From positions 1-32,313 of the forward strand of contig NZ_NTGE01000206.1 in assembly GCF_002291145.1 (NCBI RefSeq): a DNA stretch of 32,313 nucleotides, in the 5' to 3' direction. Source of the DNA: Streptomyces sp. SA15. Its GTDB lineage: Bacteria > Actinomycetota > Actinomycetes > Streptomycetales > Streptomycetaceae. The translations under genes and the position numbers were made by a program. The notes under the pieces were generated by a model that had not been told where the DNA came from, did not search any database, and saw only the letters and a program-made list of their open reading frames with translations. Positions 7,817 through 16,592 of this stretch are shown here, piece by piece. Position 1 is the stretch's first letter. Each line of letters starts with the position of its first letter.

Positions 7817-7829
7817 GGGAGCGCTCCCA
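7816..7829. promoter_or_regulatory. Perfect CebR operator upstream of GH48
   Basis: TGGGAGCGCTCCCA, an exact palindromic match to the published CebR box. It starts at the last base of the candidate -10 and ends 46 nt before the GH48 start codon. Cellobiose or related oligosaccharides would be expected to relieve repression. Confidence 0.92.
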
Positions 7830-7875
7830 CTGGTTCAAGCCTTGACTTCTCCGAGCCGCAAGGAGGAACCAGCAC

Positions 7876-10791
7876 ATGCCCCCCAGGAAAAGACGCCGGG
7901 CCGCCCGGCGTTTGTGGACCGCTGTCGTGGCGGCCCTGGCCCTTCCGTTCACCATGGTGAGTACGGGTTCGACTCCCGCTCAGGCTGCGGCACTTCAGTG
8001 CAGCGTCGACTACAAGACGAACGACTGGGGCGCCGGTTTCACCGCGGACCTGACGGTCACCAACCGCGGCACGGACGCCATCAACGGCTGGACCCTGACC
8101 TACAGTTACTCCGGCAACCAGAAGCTGTCGAACGGCTGGAACGGCTCCTGGTCGCAGTCCGGCCAGGCGATCACGGTCAAGAACGCCTCGTACAACGCCA
8201 CGATCGCCGCCGGCGCCGCCGTCTCCACCGGCGCGCAGTTCACCTACAGCGGCACCAACGCCGCCCCCGCGAACTTCGCGGTCAACGGCACCAGTTGCAC
8301 CGGCGCGCACCAGCCACCCATCACCGTGCTGACCAGCCCGGCCGCGGGCGCCGTCTACACACAGGGTGACGCGGTCCCGCTCGCGGCGACCGCCGCGGCC
8401 GCCGACGGCGCGACGATCAGCAAGGTGGAGTTCTACGACGACACCACGCTGCTGGGCACGGACACGAGCGCGCCCTACACGTTCTCCGCTTCTGGTTTGA
8501 CCGTGGGCAGTCATTCGCTCCTCGCGAAGGCGTACGACAGCCTGGGCGCGTCCGCGGAGTCCACGCCTGTCGGCATCACGGTCGCCTCCGGGCCCACGGT
8601 GGTGGCCTCGACCAACCAGCTGGCCGTCCAGCAGGGCAAGACGGCAACGTACGACGTGAAGCTGTCGACCCAGCCGTCGGGCAACGTGACCGTGACGACC
8701 GCCCGCACGGGCGGCAACTCCGGCCTCACGGTGACCGGCGGGGCGTCGCTCACCTTCACCCCGTCGAACTGGAACACCGCCCAGAAGGTGACCATCACGG
8801 CCGACTCCTCCGGCACGGGTGCGGCGACCTTCGAGTCGACGGCCACCGGTCACGGCAAGGCCTCGGTGACGGTCACCCAGATCGCGGCGACGAAGGCGTA
8901 CGACGCCCGGTTCCTGGAGCTGTACGGCAAGATCACCAACCCGGCGAACGGCTACTTCTCGCCCGAGGGCATCCCCTACCACTCGGTCGAGACACTGATC
9001 GTCGAGGCTCCCGACCACGGTCACGAGACCACGTCGGAGGCGTACAGCTACCTTCTCTGGCTGCAGGCCATGTACGGCAAGGTCACCGGTGACTGGTCCA
9101 AGTTCAACGGCGCCTGGGACATCATGGAGAAGTACATGATCCCCACCCACGCCGACCAGCCCACCAACTCCTTCTACAACGCCTCGAAGCCGGCGACGTA
9201 CGCGCCCGAGCTGGACACACCCAACGAGTACCCGGCGAAGCTGGACGCTGGGGTCTCGGTCGGCTCGGATCCGATCGCCGGTGAACTGAAGACCGCATAC
9301 GGTACGGACGACGTCTACGGTATGCACTGGCTGCAGGACGTCGACAACATCTACGGCTACGGCAACTCGCCAGGCAAGTGCGAGGCGGGCCCGACGGACA
9401 CCGGGCCGTCGTACATCAACACCTTCCAGCGCGGCGCGCAGGAGTCGGTGTGGGAGACGGTGCCGCAGCCGACCTGCGACGCCTTCAAGTACGGCGGGAA
9501 GAACGGCTACCTGGACCTGTTCACGGGTGACGCGTCCTACGCCAAGCAGTGGAAGTTCACCAACGCCCCGGACGCCGACGCCCGTGCGGTGCAGGCCGCG
9601 TACTGGGCCGACAAGTGGGCCGAGGAACAGGGCAAGGGCAGTGACGTTTCCGCGACCGTCGGCAAGGCCGCGAAGATGGGCGACTACCTGCGGTATGCGA
9701 TGTACGACAAGTACTTCAAGAAGGTCGGCAACTGTGTCGGTCCCTCCTCCTGCCCGGCCGGCACCGGCAAGGACGCCTCGCACTACCTGATGTCCTGGTA
9801 CTACGCCTGGGGCGGGGCCACCGACACCTCTGCGGGCTGGGCCTGGCGGATCGGCTCCAGCCACGCGCACGGCGGCTACCAGAACCCCCTCGCGGCGTAC
9901 GCGCTGAGCAGTTACGCCGACCTGAAGCCCAAGTCGGCGACGGGGCAGGCGGACTGGGCCAAGTCGCTCGACCGGCAGCTGGAGTTCTACCGCTGGCTGC
10001 AGTCGAACGAGGGTGCCATCGCGGGCGGTGCGACCAACAGCTGGGCGGGCCGGTACGCGACGCCGCCGGCCGGGAAGTCTACGTTCTACGGCATGTACTA
10101 CGACCAGCAGCCCGTCTACCACGACCCACCGTCCAACCAGTGGTTCGGCTTCCAGGCGTGGTCGATGGAGCGGGTGGCCGAGTACTACCAGCAGACGGGT
10201 GACGCGGACGCCAAGGTCGTCCTCGACAAGTGGGTCGACTGGGCGCTGTCCAAGACCACGATCAATCCGGACGGCACCTACCTGATCCCGTCGACGCTCC
10301 AGTGGTCGGGCCAGCCCGACACCTGGAACGCCGCCAACCCAGGCGCCAACAGTGGCCTGCACGTCACCGTCGCCGACTACACCAACGACGTCGGTGTGGC
10401 CGCCGCGTACGCCAAGACCCTGACGTACTACGCGGACCGTTCCGGTGACACACAGGCGGCGTCCACCGCGAAGGCGCTCCTCGACGGCATGTGGAACAAC
10501 CACCAGGACAGCCTGGGCATCGCCGTCCCGGAGACCCGCGCCGACTACAACCGCTTCGACGACGGCATCTACATCCCCTCCGGCTGGACCGGCACGATGC
10601 CGAACGGCGACGCGATCAACTCCTCGTCCACCTTCGACTCCATCCGCTCCTTCTACGAGGACGACCCGGCCTGGTCGAAGATCGAGGCCTACCTGGCGGG
10701 CGGAGCCGCGCCCTCCTTCACGTACCACCGGTTCTGGGCCCAGGCGGACATCGCCCTGGCCATGGGCTCGTACGCGGAGCTCCTCGAATAG
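7876..10791 (+). CDS. Secreted GH48 reducing-end cellobiohydrolase, CBM2-Ig-Ig-GH48
   Basis: 971 aa. ATG at 7876, 5 nt after AAGGAGGAACC. Residues 1-38 are a signal peptide with a long Arg-rich n-region (PPRKRRRAARR) and an AQA cleavage site. Residues 40-138 are a CBM2 (LQCSVDYKTNDWGAG to GTSCTGA). Residues about 143-240 are a bacterial Ig-like domain (VLTSPAAGAVYTQGD, KVEFYDDTTLLGTD). Residues about 241-335 are a second beta-sandwich segment (QGKTATYDVKLSTQPSGNVTV). Residues about 338-971 are GH48, starting YDARFLELYGKI. The APDHGHETTSEAYSY motif holds the Glu proposed as general acid in this family. GH48 enzymes work processively from reducing ends, complementary to GH6. The gene has a consensus promoter overlapping a perfect CebR box and is followed by two strong hairpins. 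Confidence 0.96.
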   Translation: MPPRKRRRAARRLWTAVVAALALPFTMVSTGSTPAQAAALQCSVDYKTNDWGAGFTADLTVTNRGTDAINGWTLTYSYSGNQKLSNGWNGSWSQSGQAITVKNASYNATIAAGAAVSTGAQFTYSGTNAAPANFAVNGTSCTGAHQPPITVLTSPAAGAVYTQGDAVPLAATAAAADGATISKVEFYDDTTLLGTDTSAPYTFSASGLTVGSHSLLAKAYDSLGASAESTPVGITVASGPTVVASTNQLAVQQGKTATYDVKLSTQPSGNVTVTTARTGGNSGLTVTGGASLTFTPSNWNTAQKVTITADSSGTGAATFESTATGHGKASVTVTQIAATKAYDARFLELYGKITNPANGYFSPEGIPYHSVETLIVEAPDHGHETTSEAYSYLLWLQAMYGKVTGDWSKFNGAWDIMEKYMIPTHADQPTNSFYNASKPATYAPELDTPNEYPAKLDAGVSVGSDPIAGELKTAYGTDDVYGMHWLQDVDNIYGYGNSPGKCEAGPTDTGPSYINTFQRGAQESVWETVPQPTCDAFKYGGKNGYLDLFTGDASYAKQWKFTNAPDADARAVQAAYWADKWAEEQGKGSDVSATVGKAAKMGDYLRYAMYDKYFKKVGNCVGPSSCPAGTGKDASHYLMSWYYAWGGATDTSAGWAWRIGSSHAHGGYQNPLAAYALSSYADLKPKSATGQADWAKSLDRQLEFYRWLQSNEGAIAGGATNSWAGRYATPPAGKSTFYGMYYDQQPVYHDPPSNQWFGFQAWSMERVAEYYQQTGDADAKVVLDKWVDWALSKTTINPDGTYLIPSTLQWSGQPDTWNAANPGANSGLHVTVADYTNDVGVAAAYAKTLTYYADRSGDTQAASTAKALLDGMWNNHQDSLGIAVPETRADYNRFDDGIYIPSGWTGTMPNGDAINSSSTFDSIRSFYEDDPAWSKIEAYLAGGAAPSFTYHRFWAQADIALAMGSYAELLE

Positions 10792-10814
10792 TCCCCGCTG
10801 ACGCTCCGCGTGCA

Positions 10815-10880
10815 GGCCCTGTCACCTGACGACAGGGCCACGACCGGGCGGCCCCCACCCGCACGGGGGGCCGCCCGGTC
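10815..10880 (+). terminator. Two tandem perfect hairpins after GH48
   Basis: Hairpin one pairs GGCCCTGTC (10815-10823) with GACAGGGCC (10831-10839), loop 7 nt. Hairpin two pairs GACCGGGCGGCCCCC (10842-10856) with its exact complement at 10866-10880, loop 9 nt. They start 24 nt after the GH48 stop. No U-tract follows. They should separate GH48 from GH74 transcription or reduce read-through. A further 12-nt palindrome AAAGGCGCCTTT lies at 10912-10923 in the GH74 leader. Confidence 0.75.
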
Positions 10881-10957
10881 CTCGCACGCTCCCCTCCTGA
10901 AAGGCCCCCTCAAAGGCGCCTTTTGGAAAGGCCCTCCTGAAAGGAAGGACCCCCACC

Positions 10958-13603
10958 GTGCGAAGAACCCGCGTCCTCACAGCCGTACTCGCCCTCGCGG
11001 CCGGCCTGCTCGCAGGCACCCCTCCCGCGCTGGCCGCCGACACCCCGAAGGCGGTCGTCGCCGCCGACACCTACACCTGGAAGAACGCCCGCATCGACGG
11101 CGGCGGCTTCGTCCCAGGCATCGTCTTCAACCGCACCGAGAAGAACCTGGCCTACGCCCGTACGGACATCGGCGGTGCCTACCGCTGGCAGGAGTCGACG
11201 AAGACCTGGACCCCGCTGCTGGACTCGGTCGGCTGGGACGACTGGGGGCACACGGGCGTGGTCAGCCTGGCCTCCGACTCCGTGGATCCGAACAAGGTGT
11301 ACGCGGCCGTCGGCACGTACACCAACAGCTGGGATCCGAAGAACGGCGCGATCATGCGCTCCTCGAACCGGGGCGCGACCTGGCAGAAGGCGGACCTGCC
11401 GTTCAAGCTGGGCGGCAACATGCCGGGCCGGGGCATGGGCGAACGCCTGGCCGTCGACCCGAACAGGAACAGCGTGCTGTATCTGGGCGCGCCCAGCGGC
11501 AAGGGCCTGTGGCGGTCGACCGACTCGGGTGTCACCTGGTCGCAGGTGACGAACTTCCCCAACGTCGGCAACTACGTGGCGGACCCGAGCGACACCTCCG
11601 GCTACTCCAGCGACAACCAGGGCATCGTCTGGGTCACCTTCGACGAGTCCACCGGCACGTCGGGCAGCGCGACGAAGACGATCTACGTCGGGGTGGCCGA
11701 CAAGGACAACGCGGTGTACCGCTCGACGGACGCGGGTGCGACCTGGCAGCGGGTCGCCGGGCAGCCGACCGGATATCTTCCGCACAAGGGCGTACTGGAT
11801 ACCGAAAACGGCTACCTGTACATCGCATACAGCGACAAGGGTGGCCCATACGACGGCGGCAAGGGTCAGCTGTGGCGGTACGCGACTGCGACCGGCACTT
11901 GGACGAACATCAGCCCGGTCGCCGAGGCCGACACCTACTATGGTTTCAGCGGCCTGACCGTCGACCGGCTGAAGCCCGGCACGGTCATGGCGACGGCGTA
12001 CAGCTCTTGGTATCCGGACACTCAGATCTTCCGCTCCACGGACAGCGGCGCGACCTGGACGAAGGCGTGGGACTACACGTCGTACCCCAACCGCGAGAAC
12101 CGCTACACGATGGACGTCTCGTCCTCACCGTGGCTGACCTGGGGCGCCAACCCGTCCCCGCCCGAGCAGACCCCGAAACTCGGCTGGATGACCGAGGCGT
12201 TGGAGATCGACCCCTTCAACTCGGGCCGCATGATGTACGGGACGGGCGCGACGATCTACGGCACGGAGAATCTCACGAACTGGGACAGCGGCAGCAAGTT
12301 CACCATCAAGCCGATGGTGCAGGGCTTGGAGGAGACGGCGGTCCTCGACCTGGCCTCTCCTCCGTCGGGCGCCCCGCTGCTCAGCGCGCTCGGTGACATC
12401 GGCGGCTTCCGGCACACGGACCTCACCAAGGTCCCGTCGATGATGTACACCCAGCCGAACTTCGCCACCACCACGAGCCTGGACTTCGCCGAGTCGAACC
12501 CGAACACGGTGGTACGCGTCGGCAACCTGGACTCGGGGCCGCACGTCGCATTCTCCACGGACAACGGCGCCAACTGGTTCGCGGGGACCGACCCTTCGGG
12601 CGTCAGCGGCGGCGGCACGGTGGCCGCGGCGGCCGACGGCAGCCGGTTCCTGTGGAGCCCTGTCGGTACGGGCGTGCAGTACACGACCGGGTTCGGGAAC
12701 TCGTGGTCGGCGTCGAGCGGGATCCCTGCGGGCGCGATCGTCGAGTCCGACCGGGTCGACCCGAAGGTCTTCTACGGCTTCAAGTCCGGGAAGTTCTACG
12801 TCAGTACGGACGGCGGCGCGACCTTCACCGCCTCCTCGGCCGGTGGTCTGCCCAGCGGCGACAAAGTGCGCTTCAAGGCGCTGCCCGGCGCGAAGGGCGA
12901 CATCTGGCTGGCGGGCGGGGCCACGGACGGGGCGTACGGCCTGTGGCACTCCACCGACGGCGGTGCCACCTTCACCAAGCTGTCGAACGTCGAGCAGGCC
13001 GACACCATCGGCTTCGGCAAGGCGGCGGCCGGTGCCTCGTACCAGACCTTGTACACCAGCGCGAAGATCGGCGGGGTGCGCGGCATCTTCCGCTCCACCG
13101 ACAAGGGCGCGACCTGGACCCGTATCAACGACGACGCCCACCAGTGGGGTTCGACGGGCGAGGCGATCACCGGTGACCCGAGGGTGTACGGGCGGGTGTA
13201 CATCGCGACGAACGGCCGCGGCGTCATCTACGGCGACGCCTCCGACACCGGCGGCGGTACGGAACCCACACCGACGCCGACGGGGACCTGCACGGTGACG
13301 TACAAGATCACCAACCAGTGGTCGGGTGGCTTCCAGGCCGATGTGCAGCTGGCCAACACCGGCTCGAATGCCTGGAGCGGCTGGTCACTTGGCTGGACCT
13401 TCGCCGACGGCCAGAAGGTCACGCAGGTGTGGAACGCCGAGTACACGCAGTCGGGCGCGGCGGTGACCGCCAAGAACGTCGGCTGGAACGCCAACGTGGC
13501 GGCGGGCTCGTCCGTCAGCTTCGGGTTCACCGGCAGCTCGTCGGCGACGAACTCGAAACCGACGTCGTTCAAGCTGGGCGACCAGACCTGCAAGGTCGCC
13601 TGA
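10958..13603 (+). CDS. Secreted GH74 xyloglucanase with C-terminal CBM2
   Basis: 881 aa. GTG at 10958 with GGAAGGA about 8 nt upstream. Residues 1-27 are a signal peptide (ending PPALA). Residues about 38-760 form the two seven-bladed beta-propellers of GH74, with many Asp-box-like SxDxGxTW repeats (STDSGVTW, STDAGATW, STDGGATF). The catalytic Asp pair is expected in YARTDIGGAYRW near the N-terminus and in ALGDIGGFRHTD in mid-protein, both present. A TP-rich linker (GGGTEPTPTPTG) leads to a C-terminal CBM2 (GTCTVTYKITNQWSGG to DQTCKVA). It should cleave xyloglucan backbones. No CebR box was found in the 166-nt gap before it; that gap holds two hairpins and a palindrome. It is followed by a strong terminator shared with the convergent PL11 gene. 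Confidence 0.95.
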   Translation: MRRTRVLTAVLALAAGLLAGTPPALAADTPKAVVAADTYTWKNARIDGGGFVPGIVFNRTEKNLAYARTDIGGAYRWQESTKTWTPLLDSVGWDDWGHTGVVSLASDSVDPNKVYAAVGTYTNSWDPKNGAIMRSSNRGATWQKADLPFKLGGNMPGRGMGERLAVDPNRNSVLYLGAPSGKGLWRSTDSGVTWSQVTNFPNVGNYVADPSDTSGYSSDNQGIVWVTFDESTGTSGSATKTIYVGVADKDNAVYRSTDAGATWQRVAGQPTGYLPHKGVLDTENGYLYIAYSDKGGPYDGGKGQLWRYATATGTWTNISPVAEADTYYGFSGLTVDRLKPGTVMATAYSSWYPDTQIFRSTDSGATWTKAWDYTSYPNRENRYTMDVSSSPWLTWGANPSPPEQTPKLGWMTEALEIDPFNSGRMMYGTGATIYGTENLTNWDSGSKFTIKPMVQGLEETAVLDLASPPSGAPLLSALGDIGGFRHTDLTKVPSMMYTQPNFATTTSLDFAESNPNTVVRVGNLDSGPHVAFSTDNGANWFAGTDPSGVSGGGTVAAAADGSRFLWSPVGTGVQYTTGFGNSWSASSGIPAGAIVESDRVDPKVFYGFKSGKFYVSTDGGATFTASSAGGLPSGDKVRFKALPGAKGDIWLAGGATDGAYGLWHSTDGGATFTKLSNVEQADTIGFGKAAAGASYQTLYTSAKIGGVRGIFRSTDKGATWTRINDDAHQWGSTGEAITGDPRVYGRVYIATNGRGVIYGDASDTGGGTEPTPTPTGTCTVTYKITNQWSGGFQADVQLANTGSNAWSGWSLGWTFADGQKVTQVWNAEYTQSGAAVTAKNVGWNANVAAGSSVSFGFTGSSSATNSKPTSFKLGDQTCKVA

Positions 13604-13613
13604 CCCGGGCCTC

Positions 13614-13644
13614 GAGGGCGCGTGCCGCACCGGCACGCGCCCTC
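13614..13644. terminator. Bidirectional terminator between GH74 and PL11
   Basis: A perfect 14-bp stem, GAGGGCGCGTGCCG (13614-13627) pairing with 13631-13644, with a 3-nt loop (CAC). It lies 10 nt past the GH74 stop and 29 nt past the stop of the convergent PL11 gene, so it can serve both. A short TT follows on the plus strand. Confidence 0.85.
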
Positions 13645-13673
13645 TTGGTCGTCTGATGCGTGTATGCCGTGTA

Positions 13674-15557
13674 CTACGGCGTGTATACCGTCGGCCGCGG
13701 AGCCGTCGACATCCCGTTGCCGATGAAGAAGCTGGGGTGCGGCGGTTGATTGTATGCAGTGTTCTGCCAGGCCAGTGCCGTGCGGTACTGCGTGTCATGC
13801 AGCAGCGTCGTGATCTTGGTGCTGGTCTCGATCGGCGTGGAGTAGACGCGCAGGGCCGTGTTGTTCGAGGTCGGCCAGACGACCTCCTCACGCCAGTCTC
13901 CGAGGATGTCCCCGGACAGGGACGGCGTGGCCTTGGTGCCGTTGTTGGAATGGACGCCGGACCCGGTCAGCAGGCGGGTGTCGCCGGAGGTGCCGTACTT
14001 GTCGATACGGGTTCCGTCGAGGAGTTCGCGGACGGTGTCGCCGTCCCACCAGTTGACGAAGTTGATGCTGGAGGGCTCCCGGCCGAGGGAGGAGCCCGTC
14101 GCGGAACGCAGGGTGGTGTCCGCGGCGGACCAGGCCTCGGCGCCCGCACTGCCGGCGTAGATGTCGGCGGCGACCCCTCGGCCGTTGTCGGAGCCGGAGG
14201 CCGTCTGCCACAGGATCGAGCCGGTACGCGCGTCGGCCATCCAGGAGCCGGGCTTGCTGCTGTCCTCGGAGACCTTGAAGTACTCGAGACCCGCCCGCGA
14301 GGGATTGAGGTCACCGACGTGACCCGCGTCGCCGTGCCCCAGCTTCGTCGTCCACAGCCCGCCACCGTTGTCGTCCACGGTCATCGCGCCGTACACGATC
14401 TCGTCCTTGCCGTCGCCGTCGACGTCCGCGACGGACAGGCTGTGGTTGCCCTGGCCGTCGTAGCCCTTGCCGCTGTTGGTGGAGGAGTTGGTGTCGAAGG
14501 TCCACCGGCGTGTGAAGCTGCCGCCCCGCCAGTCCCAGGCGGCGATGACCGTGCGGGTGTAGTAGCCGCGGGCCATGATCAGGGAGGGACGCGAGCCGTC
14601 CAGGTAGGCGGTGCCGGCGAGGAAGCGGTCGACGCGGTTGCCGTAGGAGTCACCCCAGGACGAGACCGCGCCGCGGGCCGGGACGTAGTCGACGGTCTGC
14701 ATCGCCTTGCCGGTCTGGCCGTTGAACATCGTCAGGTACTCGGGGCCCGACAGCACGTAACCGCTGGAGTTGCGGTGGTCGGCCGACGAGCTGCCGATCA
14801 CCGCGCCGGTGCCGTCCCTCGTGCCGTCGGCGGTCTTCATGGCGATCTCGGCCTTGCCGTCGCCGTCGTAGTCGTACGCCTGGAACTGCGTGTAGTGGGC
14901 GCCGGAACGGATGTTGCGGCCCAGGTCGATGCGCCACAGGCGCGTGCCGTCCAGCTTGATGCCGTCGACGATCGTGTTGCCGGTGTAGCCGGACTGCGAG
15001 TTGTCCTTGGCGTTGGTGGGATACCACTTCAGCACGAAGTCCAGCTGTCCGTCGCCGTCGAGGTCGGCGACGGAGGCGTCGTTGGCCTCGTAGGTGTAGG
15101 CGACGCCGTCGGGGGTGGTGCCACCGGCGGGCGCGCTGATGGGCACGTCCTTGTAGCCGGTGCGGAGTTGGACCGCGTGGACGGAGTCGGCCTGCTCCAC
15201 ACCGCCGACAACGGCGCGGACCGTGTAGTCGGCCTGGGCGGGGGCGCCGGAGTGGAAGTAGTTCGTGGAGCCGGTGACGGGCGTGGAGTTGACCTTCGTG
15301 CCGGCCCGGTAGACGTTGAAGGAGACGTCGTTCGCGTCGGTGCCGAGCCAGCGCCAGCTGATCAGATTGCCGCTGTCGGTGTGCACGCTGACCACACCGC
15401 GGTCCAGCTTCTCGACCTGGCGGGCGGTGGCGGCCTCGGCGCTGTCGGTGGCGAGGGTGGTGAGTCCGGCGCCGACGAGGGCCGCGGCGGCGGTGGCCGC
15501 CGCGAAGACGGCTCGGCGTCTGCGGTGCTTGCGCTTGTGCGGGTGCGGGTTCTGCAC
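13674..15557 (-). CDS. Secreted PL11 rhamnogalacturonan lyase
   Basis: 627 aa. GTG at 15557, 5 nt after an AGGAGG. The first residues are basic (NPHPHKRKHRRRR), followed by an Ala-rich hydrophobic core and an AEA cleavage site near residue 43, a signal peptide. The mature protein reads RQVEKLDRGVVSVHTDSGNLISWRWLG, the usual start of PL11/YesW-type lyases. It carries repeated calcium-binding DxDGDG loops (ADLDGDGQLDF, YDYDGDGKAEI, ADVDGDGKDEI) of the eight-bladed propeller, plus HGDAGHVGDL and LSGDILGDWREEVVWP. These enzymes cleave the rhamnogalacturonan-I backbone of pectin. The ribosome site could pair with the adjacent CCTCC (15563-15574). It lies 38 nt downstream of the WYL regulator on the same strand, suggesting cotranscription. 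No CBM is attached, unlike the neighbouring hydrolases. Confidence 0.93.
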   Translation of the reverse strand: MQNPHPHKRKHRRRRAVFAAATAAAALVGAGLTTLATDSAEAATARQVEKLDRGVVSVHTDSGNLISWRWLGTDANDVSFNVYRAGTKVNSTPVTGSTNYFHSGAPAQADYTVRAVVGGVEQADSVHAVQLRTGYKDVPISAPAGGTTPDGVAYTYEANDASVADLDGDGQLDFVLKWYPTNAKDNSQSGYTGNTIVDGIKLDGTRLWRIDLGRNIRSGAHYTQFQAYDYDGDGKAEIAMKTADGTRDGTGAVIGSSSADHRNSSGYVLSGPEYLTMFNGQTGKAMQTVDYVPARGAVSSWGDSYGNRVDRFLAGTAYLDGSRPSLIMARGYYTRTVIAAWDWRGGSFTRRWTFDTNSSTNSGKGYDGQGNHSLSVADVDGDGKDEIVYGAMTVDDNGGGLWTTKLGHGDAGHVGDLNPSRAGLEYFKVSEDSSKPGSWMADARTGSILWQTASGSDNGRGVAADIYAGSAGAEAWSAADTTLRSATGSSLGREPSSINFVNWWDGDTVRELLDGTRIDKYGTSGDTRLLTGSGVHSNNGTKATPSLSGDILGDWREEVVWPTSNNTALRVYSTPIETSTKITTLLHDTQYRTALAWQNTAYNQPPHPSFFIGNGMSTAPRPTVYTP

Positions 15558-15595
15558 GGGGGCCTCCTGGGAGGACGGGCGGATTCCGTTCCTCC

Positions 15596-16552
15596 TCAGT
15601 CGCCGCCGCGCGCCTGGGGGTTGCCGTATCTTTCGGCCAACTCGGCGACCGTCCGGGCGAGTTTGGCGCGCAACTCGGGTGGGGCGAGCACCTCGATGTC
15701 GGTGCCCAGGCGCAGGAACTCGGCGTGGGCGTGGTCGACGGACTCGATGGGGACGGTGACCAGGGTCCAGCCGTCGTCGTCCGTACGTCCGTCGGCCTTC
15801 GCCGGCCTGCTGAGCGTCGCGCCGGGCGCGAGACGCACCAGCGCCTCGCCCTGGTGCAGCCGCTCGTGGAAGTCGCGCTGGTACGCCGTCCAGTAGGCGG
15901 CCAGGTCGAAGTCGTGGGGGCGGGTGAACTCCTCGTCGGAGGTGGCGAGTTCGAGGATCTGGTCGACGCGGTAGGTGCGCGGGCCCGGGGCCGCGACGAC
16001 GTACCAGCGGCCGGCCTTGAGGACCAGTCCGTACGGCTCCAGGCGGCGCTCCACGTCGGTGGGTGTACGCCAACGACGGTATACGATATGCAGGATACGG
16101 TTGTTCCATACCGCGTCGGCGACCGCCGACAGGTACGGCGTCTCGTCCGCGTCCGCGTACCAACCCGGGGCGTCGAGGTGAAAGCGGCCGCTGATCCGGT
16201 CGGCGTGGGCGCGCAGCTGTGGCGGCAGGGCGGCTCGGACCTTCAGCTGGGCGGCGGCCAGGACGGAGCCGAGGCCGAGATCCGCGGCGGGTCCGGGGAC
16301 GCCGGCGAGGAAGAGGGCCTCCGCCTCGCCGGCGGTCAGGCCGGTCAAGCGGGTGCGGTAGCCGTCGAGGAGACGGTATCCGCCGGCGTGGCCCGCGTCG
16401 CCGTACAGCGGGACGCCTGCGGCGGCGAGCGCCTCCATGTCGCGGTAGACCGTGCGGACGGAGACCTCCAGTTCCTCGGCGAGCTGGGCGGCGGTCATCC
16501 GGCCGCGGGTCTGGAGCAGCAGGAGGATGGACACCAGTCGACTGGACCTCAC
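15596..16552 (-). CDS. YafY-type HTH/WYL transcriptional regulator
   Basis: 318 aa. Start chosen at the GTG at 16552; the upstream extension has no support. Residues about 5-60 are a DeoR-like winged helix (RLVSILLLLQTRGRMTAAQLAEELEVSVRTVYRDMEAL). Then come GGYRLLDGYRTRLTGLT and the WYL sensor domain (EPYGLVLKAGRWYVVA, TYRVDQILELA), which in this family binds nucleic acid or small ligands. A C-terminal WCX-like segment ends the protein (DIEVLAPPELRAKLARTVAELAERY). It is divergent from the 16593 gene across 40 nt holding an inverted repeat, and directly upstream of PL11. Inferred: it may control either neighbour and itself; a link to pectin use is only contextual. A CCAGTCGACTGG palindrome (16534-16545) lies within its first codons. 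Confidence 0.9.
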   Translation of the reverse strand: MRSSRLVSILLLLQTRGRMTAAQLAEELEVSVRTVYRDMEALAAAGVPLYGDAGHAGGYRLLDGYRTRLTGLTAGEAEALFLAGVPGPAADLGLGSVLAAAQLKVRAALPPQLRAHADRISGRFHLDAPGWYADADETPYLSAVADAVWNNRILHIVYRRWRTPTDVERRLEPYGLVLKAGRWYVVAAPGPRTYRVDQILELATSDEEFTRPHDFDLAAYWTAYQRDFHERLHQGEALVRLAPGATLSRPAKADGRTDDDGWTLVTVPIESVDHAHAEFLRLGTDIEVLAPPELRAKLARTVAELAERYGNPQARGGD

Positions 16553-16571
16553 TGACACAGGATGGCAGTGA
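16549..16571. promoter_or_regulatory. Candidate operator between WYL regulator and 16593 gene
   Basis: TCACTG at 16549-16554 and its reverse complement CAGTGA at 16566-16571 with an 11-nt spacer (centre-to-centre 17 nt). It straddles the WYL start codon in the 40-nt divergent gap, the expected position for an autoregulatory site. The half-sites are short, so chance is not excluded. Confidence 0.4.
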
Positions 16572-16592
16572 AGCGGTTCTACCGTCCCGTCC

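Noticed and set aside
7813..10728. A 971-codon minus-strand open frame opposite GH48
   Set aside because: Antisense shadow of a GC-rich gene. It is Val/Arg/Gly-rich with no domain, while the plus strand encodes a complete GH48 enzyme.
3272..13691. Recurrent GTATACCGT / GTATGC words at several gene ends
   Set aside because: Rough counts are only about twofold above expectation from base composition, and several occurrences are explained by Val-Tyr or Ala-Tyr codons.
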